A stretch of 64,000 nucleotides of DNA from Paraburkholderia diazotrophica (GCF_900108945.1 NZ_FNYE01000007.1:186001-250000); one strand, 5' to 3'; shown: positions 56,110 to 64,000, counted from the stretch's first letter. Translations and numbers: made by a program. Notes: generated by a model from the sequence alone, not told the origin.

Positions 56110-59100
56110 ATGAAACTCCTTGGCTGGCTGAGGCGCCCGATCGTGCTGACGTTCCTCGGCGTGCTGGCGCTTGCGCTGATCGTATGGATCGAAGGCCCGC
56201 TGCTGGCATTCGCGGGCAAGGCGCCGCTCGAATCGGCGACGAGCCGCTGGATCGTGATCGTCGTGTTGTTCGTGCTGTGGGCGCTCTATTGGGGCGTGCG
56301 CTGGCTGATCGTGCGGCTCGCGAACGTGCGCTTCACGCGCGTGGTCGCCGAGGAGACGCCGCAGCCGGGCAAGAAGGAATCGGAGGCGGACGTCGCCGCG
56401 CTCAAGCAGCGCTTCGAAGATGCGATGGCGATTCTGCGCAAGGCGCGCATCAAGGGGCGCTTCGGCAGCCAGTATGTGTATCAGTTGCCGTGGTACATGT
56501 TCGTCGGCGCGCCCGGCACCGGCAAGACGACGGCGCTGCTGCACTCGGGCCTCAAGTTTCCGCTCGCGGACCGGCTCGGCAAGCAGGCGGTCGGCGGTGT
56601 CGGCGGCACGCGCAATTGCGACTGGTGGTTCACCGACGATGCCGTGCTGCTCGACACGGCTGGCCGCTACACGACCCAGGACAGTTTCGCCGAAGCCGAT
56701 CAGGCCGCATGGGGCGGCTTCCTGCAACTGCTGCGCAAGTACCGGCCGCGCCGGCCGCTCAACGGCGTGATCGTCGCGCTGTCGGTGCAGGATCTGCTGC
56801 AACTGTCCGACACCCAGCGCGCGGTGCAGGCGGGCGCCGTGCGCGAACGTCTGAAGGAACTGTACGCGCGGCTCGGCATGCGGTTTCCCGTGTATGTGGT
56901 CGTCACAAAGTGCGATCTGCTGGCGGGCTTCGCCGAGTTCTTCGACGACCTCGGTCGCGACGAGCGCGAACAGGTATGGGGCATGACTTTCCCTTACGTC
57001 GCGCAAGGCGCGCCGGATGAAGCGCTCGCGTCGTTCCCCAGCGAGTTCGCCGGGCTGGAGAAGCAGTTGCAGGCGCGTGTGCTGAGACGCATGCAGCAGG
57101 AGACCGATACGCGGCGACGCGCGCTCGTGTACGGTTTTCCGCAGCAGTTCGCCGGTCTCGAGAATGTGCTGACGTCGTTCCTCCAGGAGACGTTCAGCAC
57201 GTCGCGCTTCGATGAAGCAGCGCTCTTGCGCGGCGTCTATTTCACGAGCGGCACGCAAGAGGGCCGGCCCATCGACCGCGTGATGAGCGCCGTCGCGGCC
57301 GCGCTCGGCTTGCAGCGCCAGGTCGTGCTGCCCGACCCGGCAAGCGGGCGCGCGTACTTCATCACGCGCCTGTTGCGCGACGTGATTTTCCAGGAAGCGG
57401 GGCTGGCGGGCACGAACCCGAAGCTGGAGCGCCGTCGAACGTGGTTGCAGCGCATTGCGCTCGCGCTGATCGGCCTCGCGGTCGTCATCGCGCTGGTGCT
57501 GTTCTTCATCAGCTATCAGCGCAATCGCGCGTATATCGCGGATGTCCAGCAGCATGTGACCGCGCTGCAAAAGCTCGCGCAGAACACGCGGCCCGGCGAC
57601 GATCCGCTCACGCTGCTGCCGTTGCTCAATGCCGCGCGCGATTTGCCGGGCGGCTACGCGGATCGCGACAGGAGCGTGCCGTGGCTCTCGCGGCTCGGCT
57701 TGTATCAGGGCGACAAGCTGGGCCTCGAAGCGCAGGCGAGTTACCGGCGGCTCTTGAAGCAGACGCTGCTGCCTCTTGTGGTGCGCGGAATGGAAGAAGA
57801 GTTGCGGCGCGGCGACGCGAACAATCCCGACTTTCAGTACGAGGTGCTGCGCGCGTATCTGATGCTCGGCGATGCGTCGCACTTCGACGCGGATTCCGTC
57901 CGCCTGTGGGCCGACATCGACTGGCGGCGCGGACCGCTGCGCGATGCGAGCGACGACCAGCGCAACGACATCGACGGTCATCTCGCCGCGCTGTTCCAGC
58001 CCGCGCAGTTCGATGCGTCGCTGCCGCTCGACAAGAACCTGATCGCGCAGGCGCGCACGAACCTCGCGAAGATGCCGCTCGCGCAGCGCATGTTCAATCG
58101 CGTCGCCCGCGATCTCGAACAGGCGAAGCTGCCGGAATTCAGCGTCGCGGCAGCGGGGGGACGCAATGCGTCGCTCGTGCTCGTCAGAAAGAGCGGCGCG
58201 CCACTGACGCGCGGCGTGCCGGGCGCCTATACGCGGGCGGGCTATCAGAAGTTCGTCCAGCTACGCGACGCGGCCGTGATCGATGTCGCGCGCGACGACT
58301 GGGTGCTCGGCCGCGAAGAGTCGGTGCTGACGCCGAACGGCATCGAGGATCTGCAGTCCGCGATGACGCGGCTTTACTACGACGAGTACATCCGGCAGTG
58401 GGACGCGCTGCTCGCGGATATCGACGTGGTGCCGTTCGACGGCGTCGAGAAGGGCGCGCGCGTCGCGAATCTGCTCGCCGCGCCCGATTCGCCGTTGCGC
58501 GCGCTGATGCTCGCCGCCGCGCAGGAGACGACGCTCGGCACAGTCAAGACGGGCGGATCGCTCGCGGGGCAGGGCGTTGCCGCGCTCGGCAACAAGCTCG
58601 ATGCGGTGAAAAAGCGGCTCGAAAGCGCGCTCGGCAACCAGCCTGACGAAGCGCCGCCGCCGGCCGCACAGGTCAATCCCGTCGATGCGCACTTCCAGGC
58701 GCTGCACGATCTCGCGGGCAAGCCGGGCGCGGCGGGGCCCGTGCCGCTCGATACGCAGCTCGCGGCGCTGAAGGACGCAGCGTCGTATCTCGAAGCCGCC
58801 GATGCCGCGCGCAAGCAGGGACTGCCCGCACCGCCCGGCGACGCGCTGAACAAGCTGAAGCTCGCCGCGCAGGGCGCGCCCGCTCCACTCGCGAACGTCG
58901 CCGACGACATCGCAAACGGCGGCTCGATGCTGATGATCGGCGGCGAGCGTGCGCGCCTCAATGCGCTGTGGCAGGCGAATGTCGCGCAGATTTGCCGGCA
59001 GGCGCTCGACGGCCGCTATCCGCTGGTGCGCGGCTCCACGCGCGATGCGGCATCCGACGACTTCGGGCGGTTGCTCGGGCCCGGTGGCCTCATCGACGAT

Positions 59101-59643
59101 TTTTTCCAGAAGAACCTCGCGACGCTCGTCGACATGTCGGGGCCGCAGTGGCGCTGGCGCAATGGCGCCGATTCGCTCGGCATTCCGCAGGACGTGCTCG
59201 TGCAGTTTCAGCGGGCCGCGCAGATCAGGGATGCGTTTTTCCGCGCGGGCGGGCGCGACGTGTCCGTGCGCTTCTCGCTCAAGGTGCTCGATATCGATCC
59301 CGCGATCGACCACGCGACGATCGACATCGACGGGCAGCAACTGGTTGCCGCCCATGTCGATCAGTCGATGGTGTTCCAGTGGCCGAGCGGCAAGGGCACG
59401 GGACAGGCGCATGTCGATTTCGAGCCGTCGGGCGACGCGTCGGCGCCCCGCGCGGATGGGCCGTGGGCGCTGCTGCATCTGGTCGACGACGCGCGCTTGC
59501 AGCCGACTGCGCAAGCGGACCGTTTCAAGATGACCTTCGACTCGGATGGGCGCACGCTCGTGCTTCAGCTCGACGCAAGCAGCGTGATGAATCCGTTCCG
59601 TCGAGGGATATTCGACCAGTTTCGCTGTCCTGATCGGCTATGA
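56110..59643 (+). CDS. tssM: T6SS inner-membrane complex protein TssM
   Basis: A 1177-residue TssM (IcmF). Membrane spans lie at about 10-28, 46-68 and 449-472. A cytoplasmic NTPase-like domain has Walker A GAPGTGKT (133-140) and DAVLLDTAGRYTT. The periplasmic part runs from about 475 to the end, with the usual C-terminal beta domain (HVDQSMVFQWPSGKGTGQAH). ATG 56110 follows GAGGGCCATCGTCC; the frame is open back to 55945 through a 9-base repeat, so a longer N-terminus cannot be excluded. tagF overlaps its stop by 4 bases. Confidence 0.95.
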   Translation: MKLLGWLRRPIVLTFLGVLALALIVWIEGPLLAFAGKAPLESATSRWIVIVVLFVLWALYWGVRWLIVRLANVRFTRVVAEETPQPGKKESEADVAALKQRFEDAMAILRKARIKGRFGSQYVYQLPWYMFVGAPGTGKTTALLHSGLKFPLADRLGKQAVGGVGGTRNCDWWFTDDAVLLDTAGRYTTQDSFAEADQAAWGGFLQLLRKYRPRRPLNGVIVALSVQDLLQLSDTQRAVQAGAVRERLKELYARLGMRFPVYVVVTKCDLLAGFAEFFDDLGRDEREQVWGMTFPYVAQGAPDEALASFPSEFAGLEKQLQARVLRRMQQETDTRRRALVYGFPQQFAGLENVLTSFLQETFSTSRFDEAALLRGVYFTSGTQEGRPIDRVMSAVAAALGLQRQVVLPDPASGRAYFITRLLRDVIFQEAGLAGTNPKLERRRTWLQRIALALIGLAVVIALVLFFISYQRNRAYIADVQQHVTALQKLAQNTRPGDDPLTLLPLLNAARDLPGGYADRDRSVPWLSRLGLYQGDKLGLEAQASYRRLLKQTLLPLVVRGMEEELRRGDANNPDFQYEVLRAYLMLGDASHFDADSVRLWADIDWRRGPLRDASDDQRNDIDGHLAALFQPAQFDASLPLDKNLIAQARTNLAKMPLAQRMFNRVARDLEQAKLPEFSVAAAGGRNASLVLVRKSGAPLTRGVPGAYTRAGYQKFVQLRDAAVIDVARDDWVLGREESVLTPNGIEDLQSAMTRLYYDEYIRQWDALLADIDVVPFDGVEKGARVANLLAAPDSPLRALMLAAAQETTLGTVKTGGSLAGQGVAALGNKLDAVKKRLESALGNQPDEAPPPAAQVNPVDAHFQALHDLAGKPGAAGPVPLDTQLAALKDAASYLEAADAARKQGLPAPPGDALNKLKLAAQGAPAPLANVADDIANGGSMLMIGGERARLNALWQANVAQICRQALDGRYPLVRGSTRDAASDDFGRLLGPGGLIDDFFQKNLATLVDMSGPQWRWRNGADSLGIPQDVLVQFQRAAQIRDAFFRAGGRDVSVRFSLKVLDIDPAIDHATIDIDGQQLVAAHVDQSMVFQWPSGKGTGQAHVDFEPSGDASAPRADGPWALLHLVDDARLQPTAQADRFKMTFDSDGRTLVLQLDASSVMNPFRRGIFDQFRCPDRL

Positions 59644-60365
59644 GCGAGTTCGTCGCAGAAGGGCCGGGTTTTTTCGGCAAGGTGCGCACGCATGGCGATT
59701 TCGTCACGCGGCGTCTGCCTGCCGCGTTCGTCACGCCGTGGGACGCGTGCCTGCAGCAGGGCATGCTGTTCGCACAGCGGTGGTTCGGTGCGCAGTGGCT
59801 GCCCGTGTATCTGAATGCGCCCATCTGGTGCTTTGCGCTCGGTGCGGGTATCTGCGGTGAGTCGGCATGGGCGGGTGTCGTGATGCCGGGCGTCGACAGA
59901 GTGGGGCGTTATTTTCCGTTCACGATCGCCGCGCCGATCACGTGCGGCGATGCGGCCGCGTGGCTCAGTGGAGCGCAGTGCTGGTACGACGAGGCGACTC
60001 GGCGCGCGCTGTCGACGCTTGCCGACGATTTCGTGCTCGAGCGCTTCGATGAAGAACTCGATGCGTGGGGGCCGCTTACGGTCGCGCCAGTTGCACCGGC
60101 CGCAAGCGGCGCGCCCGCATGGCGGCTGTATCCGCTGGAACAAGCGCAGGCGGACGGCATGCAGGCAGTCGCCACGCAAGGCGGCTTTTCCGCATTGCTG
60201 GCTGTCGGCATCGAGACGGGATCGAGCGCGTGGTGGACGCAAGGGTCGAGCGCGGTGCCTGCGTCGCTGCTATGCGGACGGGGACTGCCCGATGGCGAGC
60301 GCTTCGTCGGCCTGCTCGACGAAGCGCGCAGCGGCTGGCAGAGGGTTGTGAAATTGCGCGAATGA
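59640..60365 (+). CDS. tagF: T6SS regulator TagF (ImpM)
   Basis: A 241-residue TagF, with the family start GPGFFGKVRTHGDFVTRRLP and FTIAAPITCG in the middle. In other species TagF represses T6SS assembly by sequestering Fha, independently of or together with the kinase/phosphatase pair. ATG 59640 overlaps the tssM stop. It is the last recognisable core gene. Confidence 0.93.
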   Translation: MSEFVAEGPGFFGKVRTHGDFVTRRLPAAFVTPWDACLQQGMLFAQRWFGAQWLPVYLNAPIWCFALGAGICGESAWAGVVMPGVDRVGRYFPFTIAAPITCGDAAAWLSGAQCWYDEATRRALSTLADDFVLERFDEELDAWGPLTVAPVAPAASGAPAWRLYPLEQAQADGMQAVATQGGFSALLAVGIETGSSAWWTQGSSAVPASLLCGRGLPDGERFVGLLDEARSGWQRVVKLRE

Positions 60366-60400
60366 AAGCGGGTGAAGGCGGGTGAAAGCGGATGAAAGCT
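60361..60400. repeat. Four tandem decamers after tagF
   Basis: AATGAAAGCG, GGTGAAGGCG, GGTGAAAGCG and GATGAAAGCT lie back to back from 60361. The first contains the tagF stop codon. Copy-number change would extend only the untranslated spacer before the OmpA-like gene. Confidence 0.85.
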
Positions 60401-60443
60401 CGCGCGCGTGTGGACAGGTCAAGCGTTGATCGGAGGTCGCGGT

Positions 60444-61040
60444 ATGTCTGACTCAATCATTTCGTTTGTGGACGGGCGCACGGCACGCAGGGCGGTGACG
60501 ATGGCGCTGTGTGCGATCGCGTGCGTGCATCTAGCGCATGCCGCGGACCCGGTCGTCAAGGAGCAGGACATCGACGAACAGTCGGTGACGAAGGCGCTCG
60601 CTCCCGAGGACAACGGCGACAACATCGTCACGCGCGGCTTCGTGTTGTCGAACAAGCAGCCCGGCGCACCGGCGAAGCCTGCAGGCTCCGCGAAGCATCC
60701 GTCGCTGCAGATGCTGATCACGTTCACGACCAACTCGTCGACGCTCACCGATAGCGCGCAGGCCGCGCTCGACAAGGTGGCTCACGCGTTGCAGTCGGAA
60801 CAGTTGGCGGCGTTCCGGTTTCGTGTCGAAGGACATGCCGATCCGCGCGGCTCGGCGGATGCAAACATGAAGCTGTCGGAGGATCGCGCTGCTGCCGTCG
60901 TCGATTATCTGACGCACAAGGACGGCATCGCGCCGGAGCGCCTGTCGTCGGTCGGCAAGGGATCGACCGAGCCGCTGAACCGGCGCAATCCGATCGCGCC
61001 GGAAAACCGTCGCGTCACGATCGTCACCGTGACGGACTAG
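60444..61040 (+). CDS. Secreted OmpA-family protein
   Basis: 198 residues from ATG 60444, after CGGAGGTCGCGGT. A signal peptide (about 1-33) ends near AHAAD. The C-terminal half (about 90-198) is an OmpA peptidoglycan-binding domain: FTTNSSTLTDSAQAALDKVA, VEGHADPRGSADANMKLSED and APENRRVTIVTV. It follows tagF by 78 bp and may anchor the T6SS, or other envelope parts, to the wall. It has no lipobox, so it is probably periplasmic. Confidence 0.88.
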   Translation: MSDSIISFVDGRTARRAVTMALCAIACVHLAHAADPVVKEQDIDEQSVTKALAPEDNGDNIVTRGFVLSNKQPGAPAKPAGSAKHPSLQMLITFTTNSSTLTDSAQAALDKVAHALQSEQLAAFRFRVEGHADPRGSADANMKLSEDRAAAVVDYLTHKDGIAPERLSSVGKGSTEPLNRRNPIAPENRRVTIVTVTD

Positions 61041-61064
61041 CGGCGATCGCGGGCGCTGGCGTCG

Positions 61065-61985
61065 ATGAAGTCTTTTCGCACACGTGGCATCGGGCTCACA
61101 GCGGCATGCGCGCTGTCGTTGTCGGCGATGGGATCGCTCGCCGTCGATGCCTGCGCGCAAGCAGGCGCCGCTGAACTCGAAGCGCAGAGCGAACACGCGG
61201 AGATAAGACGCGTTCCGCTTGCGAGGCTCGAAGCGTCGCTGCCAGGCGATGCGCGGCTCGTGCTCTTTGCAATTACCGACCGGCCCGGCCTCTACGTGAT
61301 GCACGCGCCCAGCCTCGCCGGGCAGGGCGCAATGTTTTCCCGCGTCGTCGCGCTGTTTGAGCGCCGCGACATGCCGCGCGATCACATCGTCACGATGACG
61401 GAGATCGCCACGCACGCGCGGCGCTTTCGCACCAATGCAGCGGACCTGACAGCGGGCAACAACTTCAGCTCGACCGAGCTTGCGCATTTCTTCGATCTCG
61501 CGCGCAGTCAGCATCTGACGCTGACACCCGGCGAGCGCGCGCTGCAGCGTATCGCCGTGCAGATGGGCCTGATCGGCGAACGCAACGGTGACTGGCAAGC
61601 GCGCAGTTCGCGCGATTTTCTGATCACGATTCCCGGGCTTGGAAAGGGGCCGGGCGGCGAGATTATCGATGCGCCCGTGAGGGCTGCCATCCTCAGTCAC
61701 GAACTGGGCCATTGGCAATATTTCTCGGACAACGCATACGCGCAGGCGTGCCGCTCGTTCTGGTGGCGCGAACTCAGCTACGAGCAGCGCGCGGAACTGA
61801 CGCGCCAGCTGGAAGCGTTGGGCTATGACGCGAGCGACCGGATCGTCATCGATGAAGCGCAGGCCTATCTGCTGCATACGCCCGCGCCTTATATGCCGCT
61901 CGCTGACGTGCCCGGCCCGAATGGATTCGACGTCGCGGCGATACGCGGCAGGTTGAAGCAGAGAGTGGCCGAGGCCATGCGGTGA
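61065..61985 (+). CDS. Secreted HELGH-motif metallopeptidase-like protein
   Basis: 306 residues, start ATG 61065, 24 bp after the OmpA-like gene. An N-terminal signal peptide (about 1-31, ending DACAQAG) sends it to the periplasm. HELGHWQYF at 212-220 contains the zincin HExxH motif, and E264 in DEAQAYLLH could be the third zinc ligand. The first half has a mixed alpha/beta pattern (residues about 62-125). I do not recognise the family. The position between an OmpA protein and two candidate toxins is compatible with an envelope peptidase or an effector, but neither is shown. Confidence 0.75.
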   Translation: MKSFRTRGIGLTAACALSLSAMGSLAVDACAQAGAAELEAQSEHAEIRRVPLARLEASLPGDARLVLFAITDRPGLYVMHAPSLAGQGAMFSRVVALFERRDMPRDHIVTMTEIATHARRFRTNAADLTAGNNFSSTELAHFFDLARSQHLTLTPGERALQRIAVQMGLIGERNGDWQARSSRDFLITIPGLGKGPGGEIIDAPVRAAILSHELGHWQYFSDNAYAQACRSFWWRELSYEQRAELTRQLEALGYDASDRIVIDEAQAYLLHTPAPYMPLADVPGPNGFDVAAIRGRLKQRVAEAMR

Positions 61986-62030
61986 CAGGGTGACACGGCG
62001 ACACGAGTCAATGCGATCGAGAGGTGTGAT

Positions 62031-62477
62031 ATGTCGACGCTGATGGAAATCGAACTGCAACGCAAAGGCGAGCACGCATTGACGCTCGTCGCGAATCGGA
62101 TCAAGGCGCTCGGCGACCGGATGCGCGGAGCGACGATTCAGATCGCCTGGGTCGAGATCGGCGAAACGCGGCTGTTCATTGCGGGCATCAATTCGTCGGC
62201 TGGCTTCAATGACAGGCAACGGGACGAATTGAAGCGCCTGGGCATTCTCGAAGTGCCGTGTCATCTGAAGGGTGTCAGGCGCGAAGACGGCGGGGCGCCT
62301 CATGCGGAAGAAAACATGGCCGCTTACATCCACGATCGCGGCGGCAGGGGACTGCGATGGAGCCGGGCGGTAGTAGGGGGCGTCTTCGATACGAGGCGCG
62401 GTTCTCAATCGTACGTATGCGCTGCGTGCCGTGCGATGGTCGAGCGCGTCGGTGGGGTCATAGAACCGCCGTTTTGA
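62031..62477 (+). CDS. Small deaminase-fold protein, candidate T6SS effector
   Basis: 148 residues, no signal peptide. The zinc-dependent deaminase motifs are clear: H91-A-E93 in APHAEENMAAYIHDRG, and C130-A-A-C133 in SYVCAACRAMVERVGG, with the usual spacing of about 40 residues and a helix after each. The N-terminal 75 residues are helix-strand (RIKALGDRMRGATIQIAW). Related folds deaminate nucleotides, DNA, RNA or serve as polymorphic toxins. ATG 62031 follows GAGAGGTGTGAT. It follows the peptidase-like gene by 45 bp in a T6SS islet; no partner immunity gene is recognised. Confidence 0.75.
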   Translation: MSTLMEIELQRKGEHALTLVANRIKALGDRMRGATIQIAWVEIGETRLFIAGINSSAGFNDRQRDELKRLGILEVPCHLKGVRREDGGAPHAEENMAAYIHDRGGRGLRWSRAVVGGVFDTRRGSQSYVCAACRAMVERVGGVIEPPF

Positions 62478-62485
62478 GGCACGCG

Positions 62486-62530
62486 ATTCTGGTTCGCGCA
62501 GTTCTGGTTCGCGCAGGTCTGGTTCAGGTA
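62486..62530. repeat. Three 15-base tandem repeats
   Basis: GTTCTGGTTCGCGCA occurs at 62501-62515, with close copies at 62486-62500 (one base changed) and 62516-62530 (several changed). It lies just after the deaminase stop, in the 214-bp spacer before the papain-like gene. Confidence 0.8.
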
Positions 62531-62691
62531 GGCAGTTGCGCAGTTGGAGCGCAGCACACGATGTCGGCAATACGCGGTCCGTCTTCTTACAGGTTTCGAC
62601 GAGATGACTCTTGAGGGCATTCACGCTTTCAATGAATGCCGTTAAAGGCGAATTCGCCAAGTACGATCAATTTACTTTAAGGGGCAAAATC

Positions 62692-63261
62692 ATGGCATTG
62701 GCAGACAACATCCGGCTAGGCGAAAGCGCGGTCAGAGAGGTGAAGGGCCTGGGCGTTCTGGCTTGCAACAAGCTCGGGGATCGCCTCAAAGCGGCGGGCG
62801 GCGTAGACAACGTGGTCGGCTACGGCTACGACGACACGGCGGGAGCGGGTGTCGACAGAACGCGAAGCGCCGGTGTACGCACCATGACAATCGGGAATAT
62901 GCGCGGCACCGCGGAGCACGTGAGAAATACGAAATACGGTAACTGCTGGGAGCAGGCCATCATCGCCTTCGTTCATCTCTACGACAAAGGTCTGCGTCCG
63001 CTCGATCTGATGCAGTTCACCACCGCGGGTTATGACCATGTGTGGGTCGGCATCGGCCTGCATCCGGGATGGCAGTCGAACAACCTGCGCTCTTGGGGCC
63101 CCGACGCAGTCTGGTGCGATCCGTGGCAAGGCGACGGTGTCGTGTTTGCGGTATCCGATCTGGTCAAGGGCGCCGTGCGCAATCTGAACGCCATCTACAA
63201 GTGCAATACCTGTGAACTGGTTGAAGCCGGAATGCCGCTGTCGCTGATACGGGTCGATTGA
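62692..63261 (+). CDS. Papain-like (Cys-His-Asp) protein, candidate T6SS effector
   Basis: 189 residues from ATG 62692, after AAGGGGCAAAATC. No signal peptide. The arrangement C85 (KYGNCWEQA), H116 (YDHVWVGIGLHPG) and D143 (WGPDAVWCDPWQG) matches a papain-like cysteine protease, transglutaminase or deamidase active site, and the WGPDAVWCDPW phrase recurs in secreted effectors of that fold. Other Cys residues (C25, C171, C174) may be structural. The first 75 residues look like a separate helical or targeting part. The last gene before an insertion-sequence remnant; no immunity gene is apparent. Confidence 0.75.
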   Translation: MALADNIRLGESAVREVKGLGVLACNKLGDRLKAAGGVDNVVGYGYDDTAGAGVDRTRSAGVRTMTIGNMRGTAEHVRNTKYGNCWEQAIIAFVHLYDKGLRPLDLMQFTTAGYDHVWVGIGLHPGWQSNNLRSWGPDAVWCDPWQGDGVVFAVSDLVKGAVRNLNAIYKCNTCELVEAGMPLSLIRVD

Positions 63262-63264
63262 TGG

Positions 63265-63416
63265 TGGATTACGCCGCCGGGCGTCGTGATCGCGATGATG
63301 GTGAGCTGTCCGCTGGACCGGACGCATCGTGAGGTCCAGCGGCGCGGTTGCGGCTCGGGCATGCCGTCGGCCACCTTCTGAATCTGCCTGTACCTGTCCA
63401 GTTCGCGCATCGTCAT
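63265..63416 (-). pseudogene. Decayed N-terminus of an ISNCY-type transposase
   Basis: Reading from 63416 on the minus strand gives TMRELDRYRQIQKVADGM. After a frame change the next codons give RAATAPLDLTMRPVQRT. Both match the start of ISNCY-family transposases (MRELDR.KVIQ, then AAERLGLT.RQVQR). The frameshift and the loss of everything after this point mark it as dead. It lies just after the candidate effector genes, suggesting past mobile-element activity at the islet's edge. Assigned by pattern only. Confidence 0.45.
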
Positions 63417-64000
63417 CGTTATCCGTTCTGTCGCAGCCGTCGAAGCTCCCGGTGCCGGCGGCCGGTCAACTTGCGCGGCGCGAAAGCGGACATAATGAAA
63501 TGGCCAGCCCCATCAGCGACCGTTCTACGATAGGCAGTTCGGTCCACGGTAGAACTGAAACCTGAAATACCAACGTCCCGCGCAACTGATGACCACCGCC
63601 GGGAAAGCGATGACCGTGGTAACGCGATTTTGCGTTTTTCATCAGGCGATCTCACTCGACCATCTCTGCAACGTGCCAGTGCCCCAGGACGATCATAGAG
63701 TCTTTCGCCATTCCAGCCTCCCGTTGGTTTGATTGTCGCGGCTTTTCTGTGCTGCAAAAGCGGCATGGAGCATCTGCGGTCGCTTGTGCCAATCATCCTG
63801 ACGACGTAGAAATCGCTTTCCTGTGAGAATTAATTTACCGTGCGTAAGGAAAATTCTGGTTTTATGTCGATGCTGATCCAAATCAGCAAAAAAGATGAAT
63901 GAATTTTTACTCGAAAGTAATTTCGCGTAAATTAATGTCAGCAGCAACCGATGGAGTCAGGTTGCGTTATGGAGTTTATATAGATAGACGGAAAATAATC
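63417..64000. other. Gene-free right end of the window
   Basis: No supported gene in 580 bp; the open frames present lack start sites and resemble no family. The first 100 bp may include the 5' end of the transposase remnant. Bases 63810-64000 are AT-rich and unlike the rest of the window. A small hairpin GCTGAT-CCAA-ATCAGC (63872-63887) is followed by A residues, so it is not a terminator. Confidence 0.6.

Noticed and set aside
63329..63796. Two short open frames after the papain-like gene
   Set aside because: No start signals, no similarity pattern, and they overlap the transposase remnant and each other on opposite strands.
63872..63887. GCTGAT-CCAA-ATCAGC hairpin as a terminator
   Set aside because: The following run is A rather than T on the plus strand, and on the minus strand the T-run precedes the stem, so neither strand gives terminator order.

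Overview
The window is high-GC DNA with the codon use and gene content of a beta-proteobacterium of the order Burkholderiales, most likely Paraburkholderia, Caballeronia or Burkholderia. This placement rests on recognised protein families (short HPF-like protein, class I PPK2, membrane-anchored TAXI protein, CheB-CheR-PAS-kinase fusion, a T6SS with TagF/TagH/TagJ) and on no marker gene. There is no rRNA, tRNA or CRISPR array.

Region 1 (1-10 kb) is ordinary chromosomal content in small units: a LysE exporter, a sirtuin, an HPF-like ribosome factor, an NhaR-type LysR regulator, a TerC membrane protein, acylphosphatase, an RRM-like protein, polyphosphate kinase 2 and a TAXI-type binding protein. 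A decayed NAD(P)-dependent oxidoreductase fragment lies at about 4.6-4.9 kb. Region 2 (9.6-16 kb, minus strand) is a signalling block: a resolvase-like protein that has lost its catalytic residues, a degenerate receiver protein, a 1360-residue CheB-CheR-PAS-PAS-histidine kinase-receiver hybrid, and a free-standing CheB domain. Region 3 (16-22 kb) holds a lipoprotein, a gene-poor stretch with a candidate small RNA and a strong terminator, a phosphatidylserine-decarboxylase-like enzyme, small envelope proteins and a cytosine-deaminase-type amidohydrolase.

Region 4 (22-37 kb) is an envelope and adhesin block. A membrane-anchored Ser/Thr kinase sits directly upstream of an MltA-type lytic transglycosylase. 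Divergent from it are a TPR-CHAT protease, a TpsB (FhaC/ShlB) transporter and a 1672-residue TpsA exoprotein. A PP2C phosphatase and a protein with sigma-factor-like segments follow on the other strand.

Region 5 (37.9-60.4 kb, all plus strand) is one nearly complete type VI secretion locus: tssA-tssB-tssC-hcp-tagJ-tssE-tssF-tssG-tssH-PAAR-like (DUF4280)-vgrG-[98-bp repeats]-tagH-tssK-tssL-tssM-tagF. No tssJ is visible. The kinase, phosphatase, FHA protein and TagF together resemble the threonine-phosphorylation circuit that controls some T6SSs, although here the kinase is about 11 kb from the core genes.

Region 6 (60.4-64 kb), directly after tagF, encodes an OmpA-like protein, a secreted HELGH-motif peptidase-like protein, a small cytosolic deaminase-fold protein (HAE...CxxC) and a small papain-like protein (Cys-His-Asp). 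A decayed transposase start follows, then gene-free DNA. This is the part most likely to hold undescribed biology: a candidate T6SS effector islet with no recognisable immunity genes.
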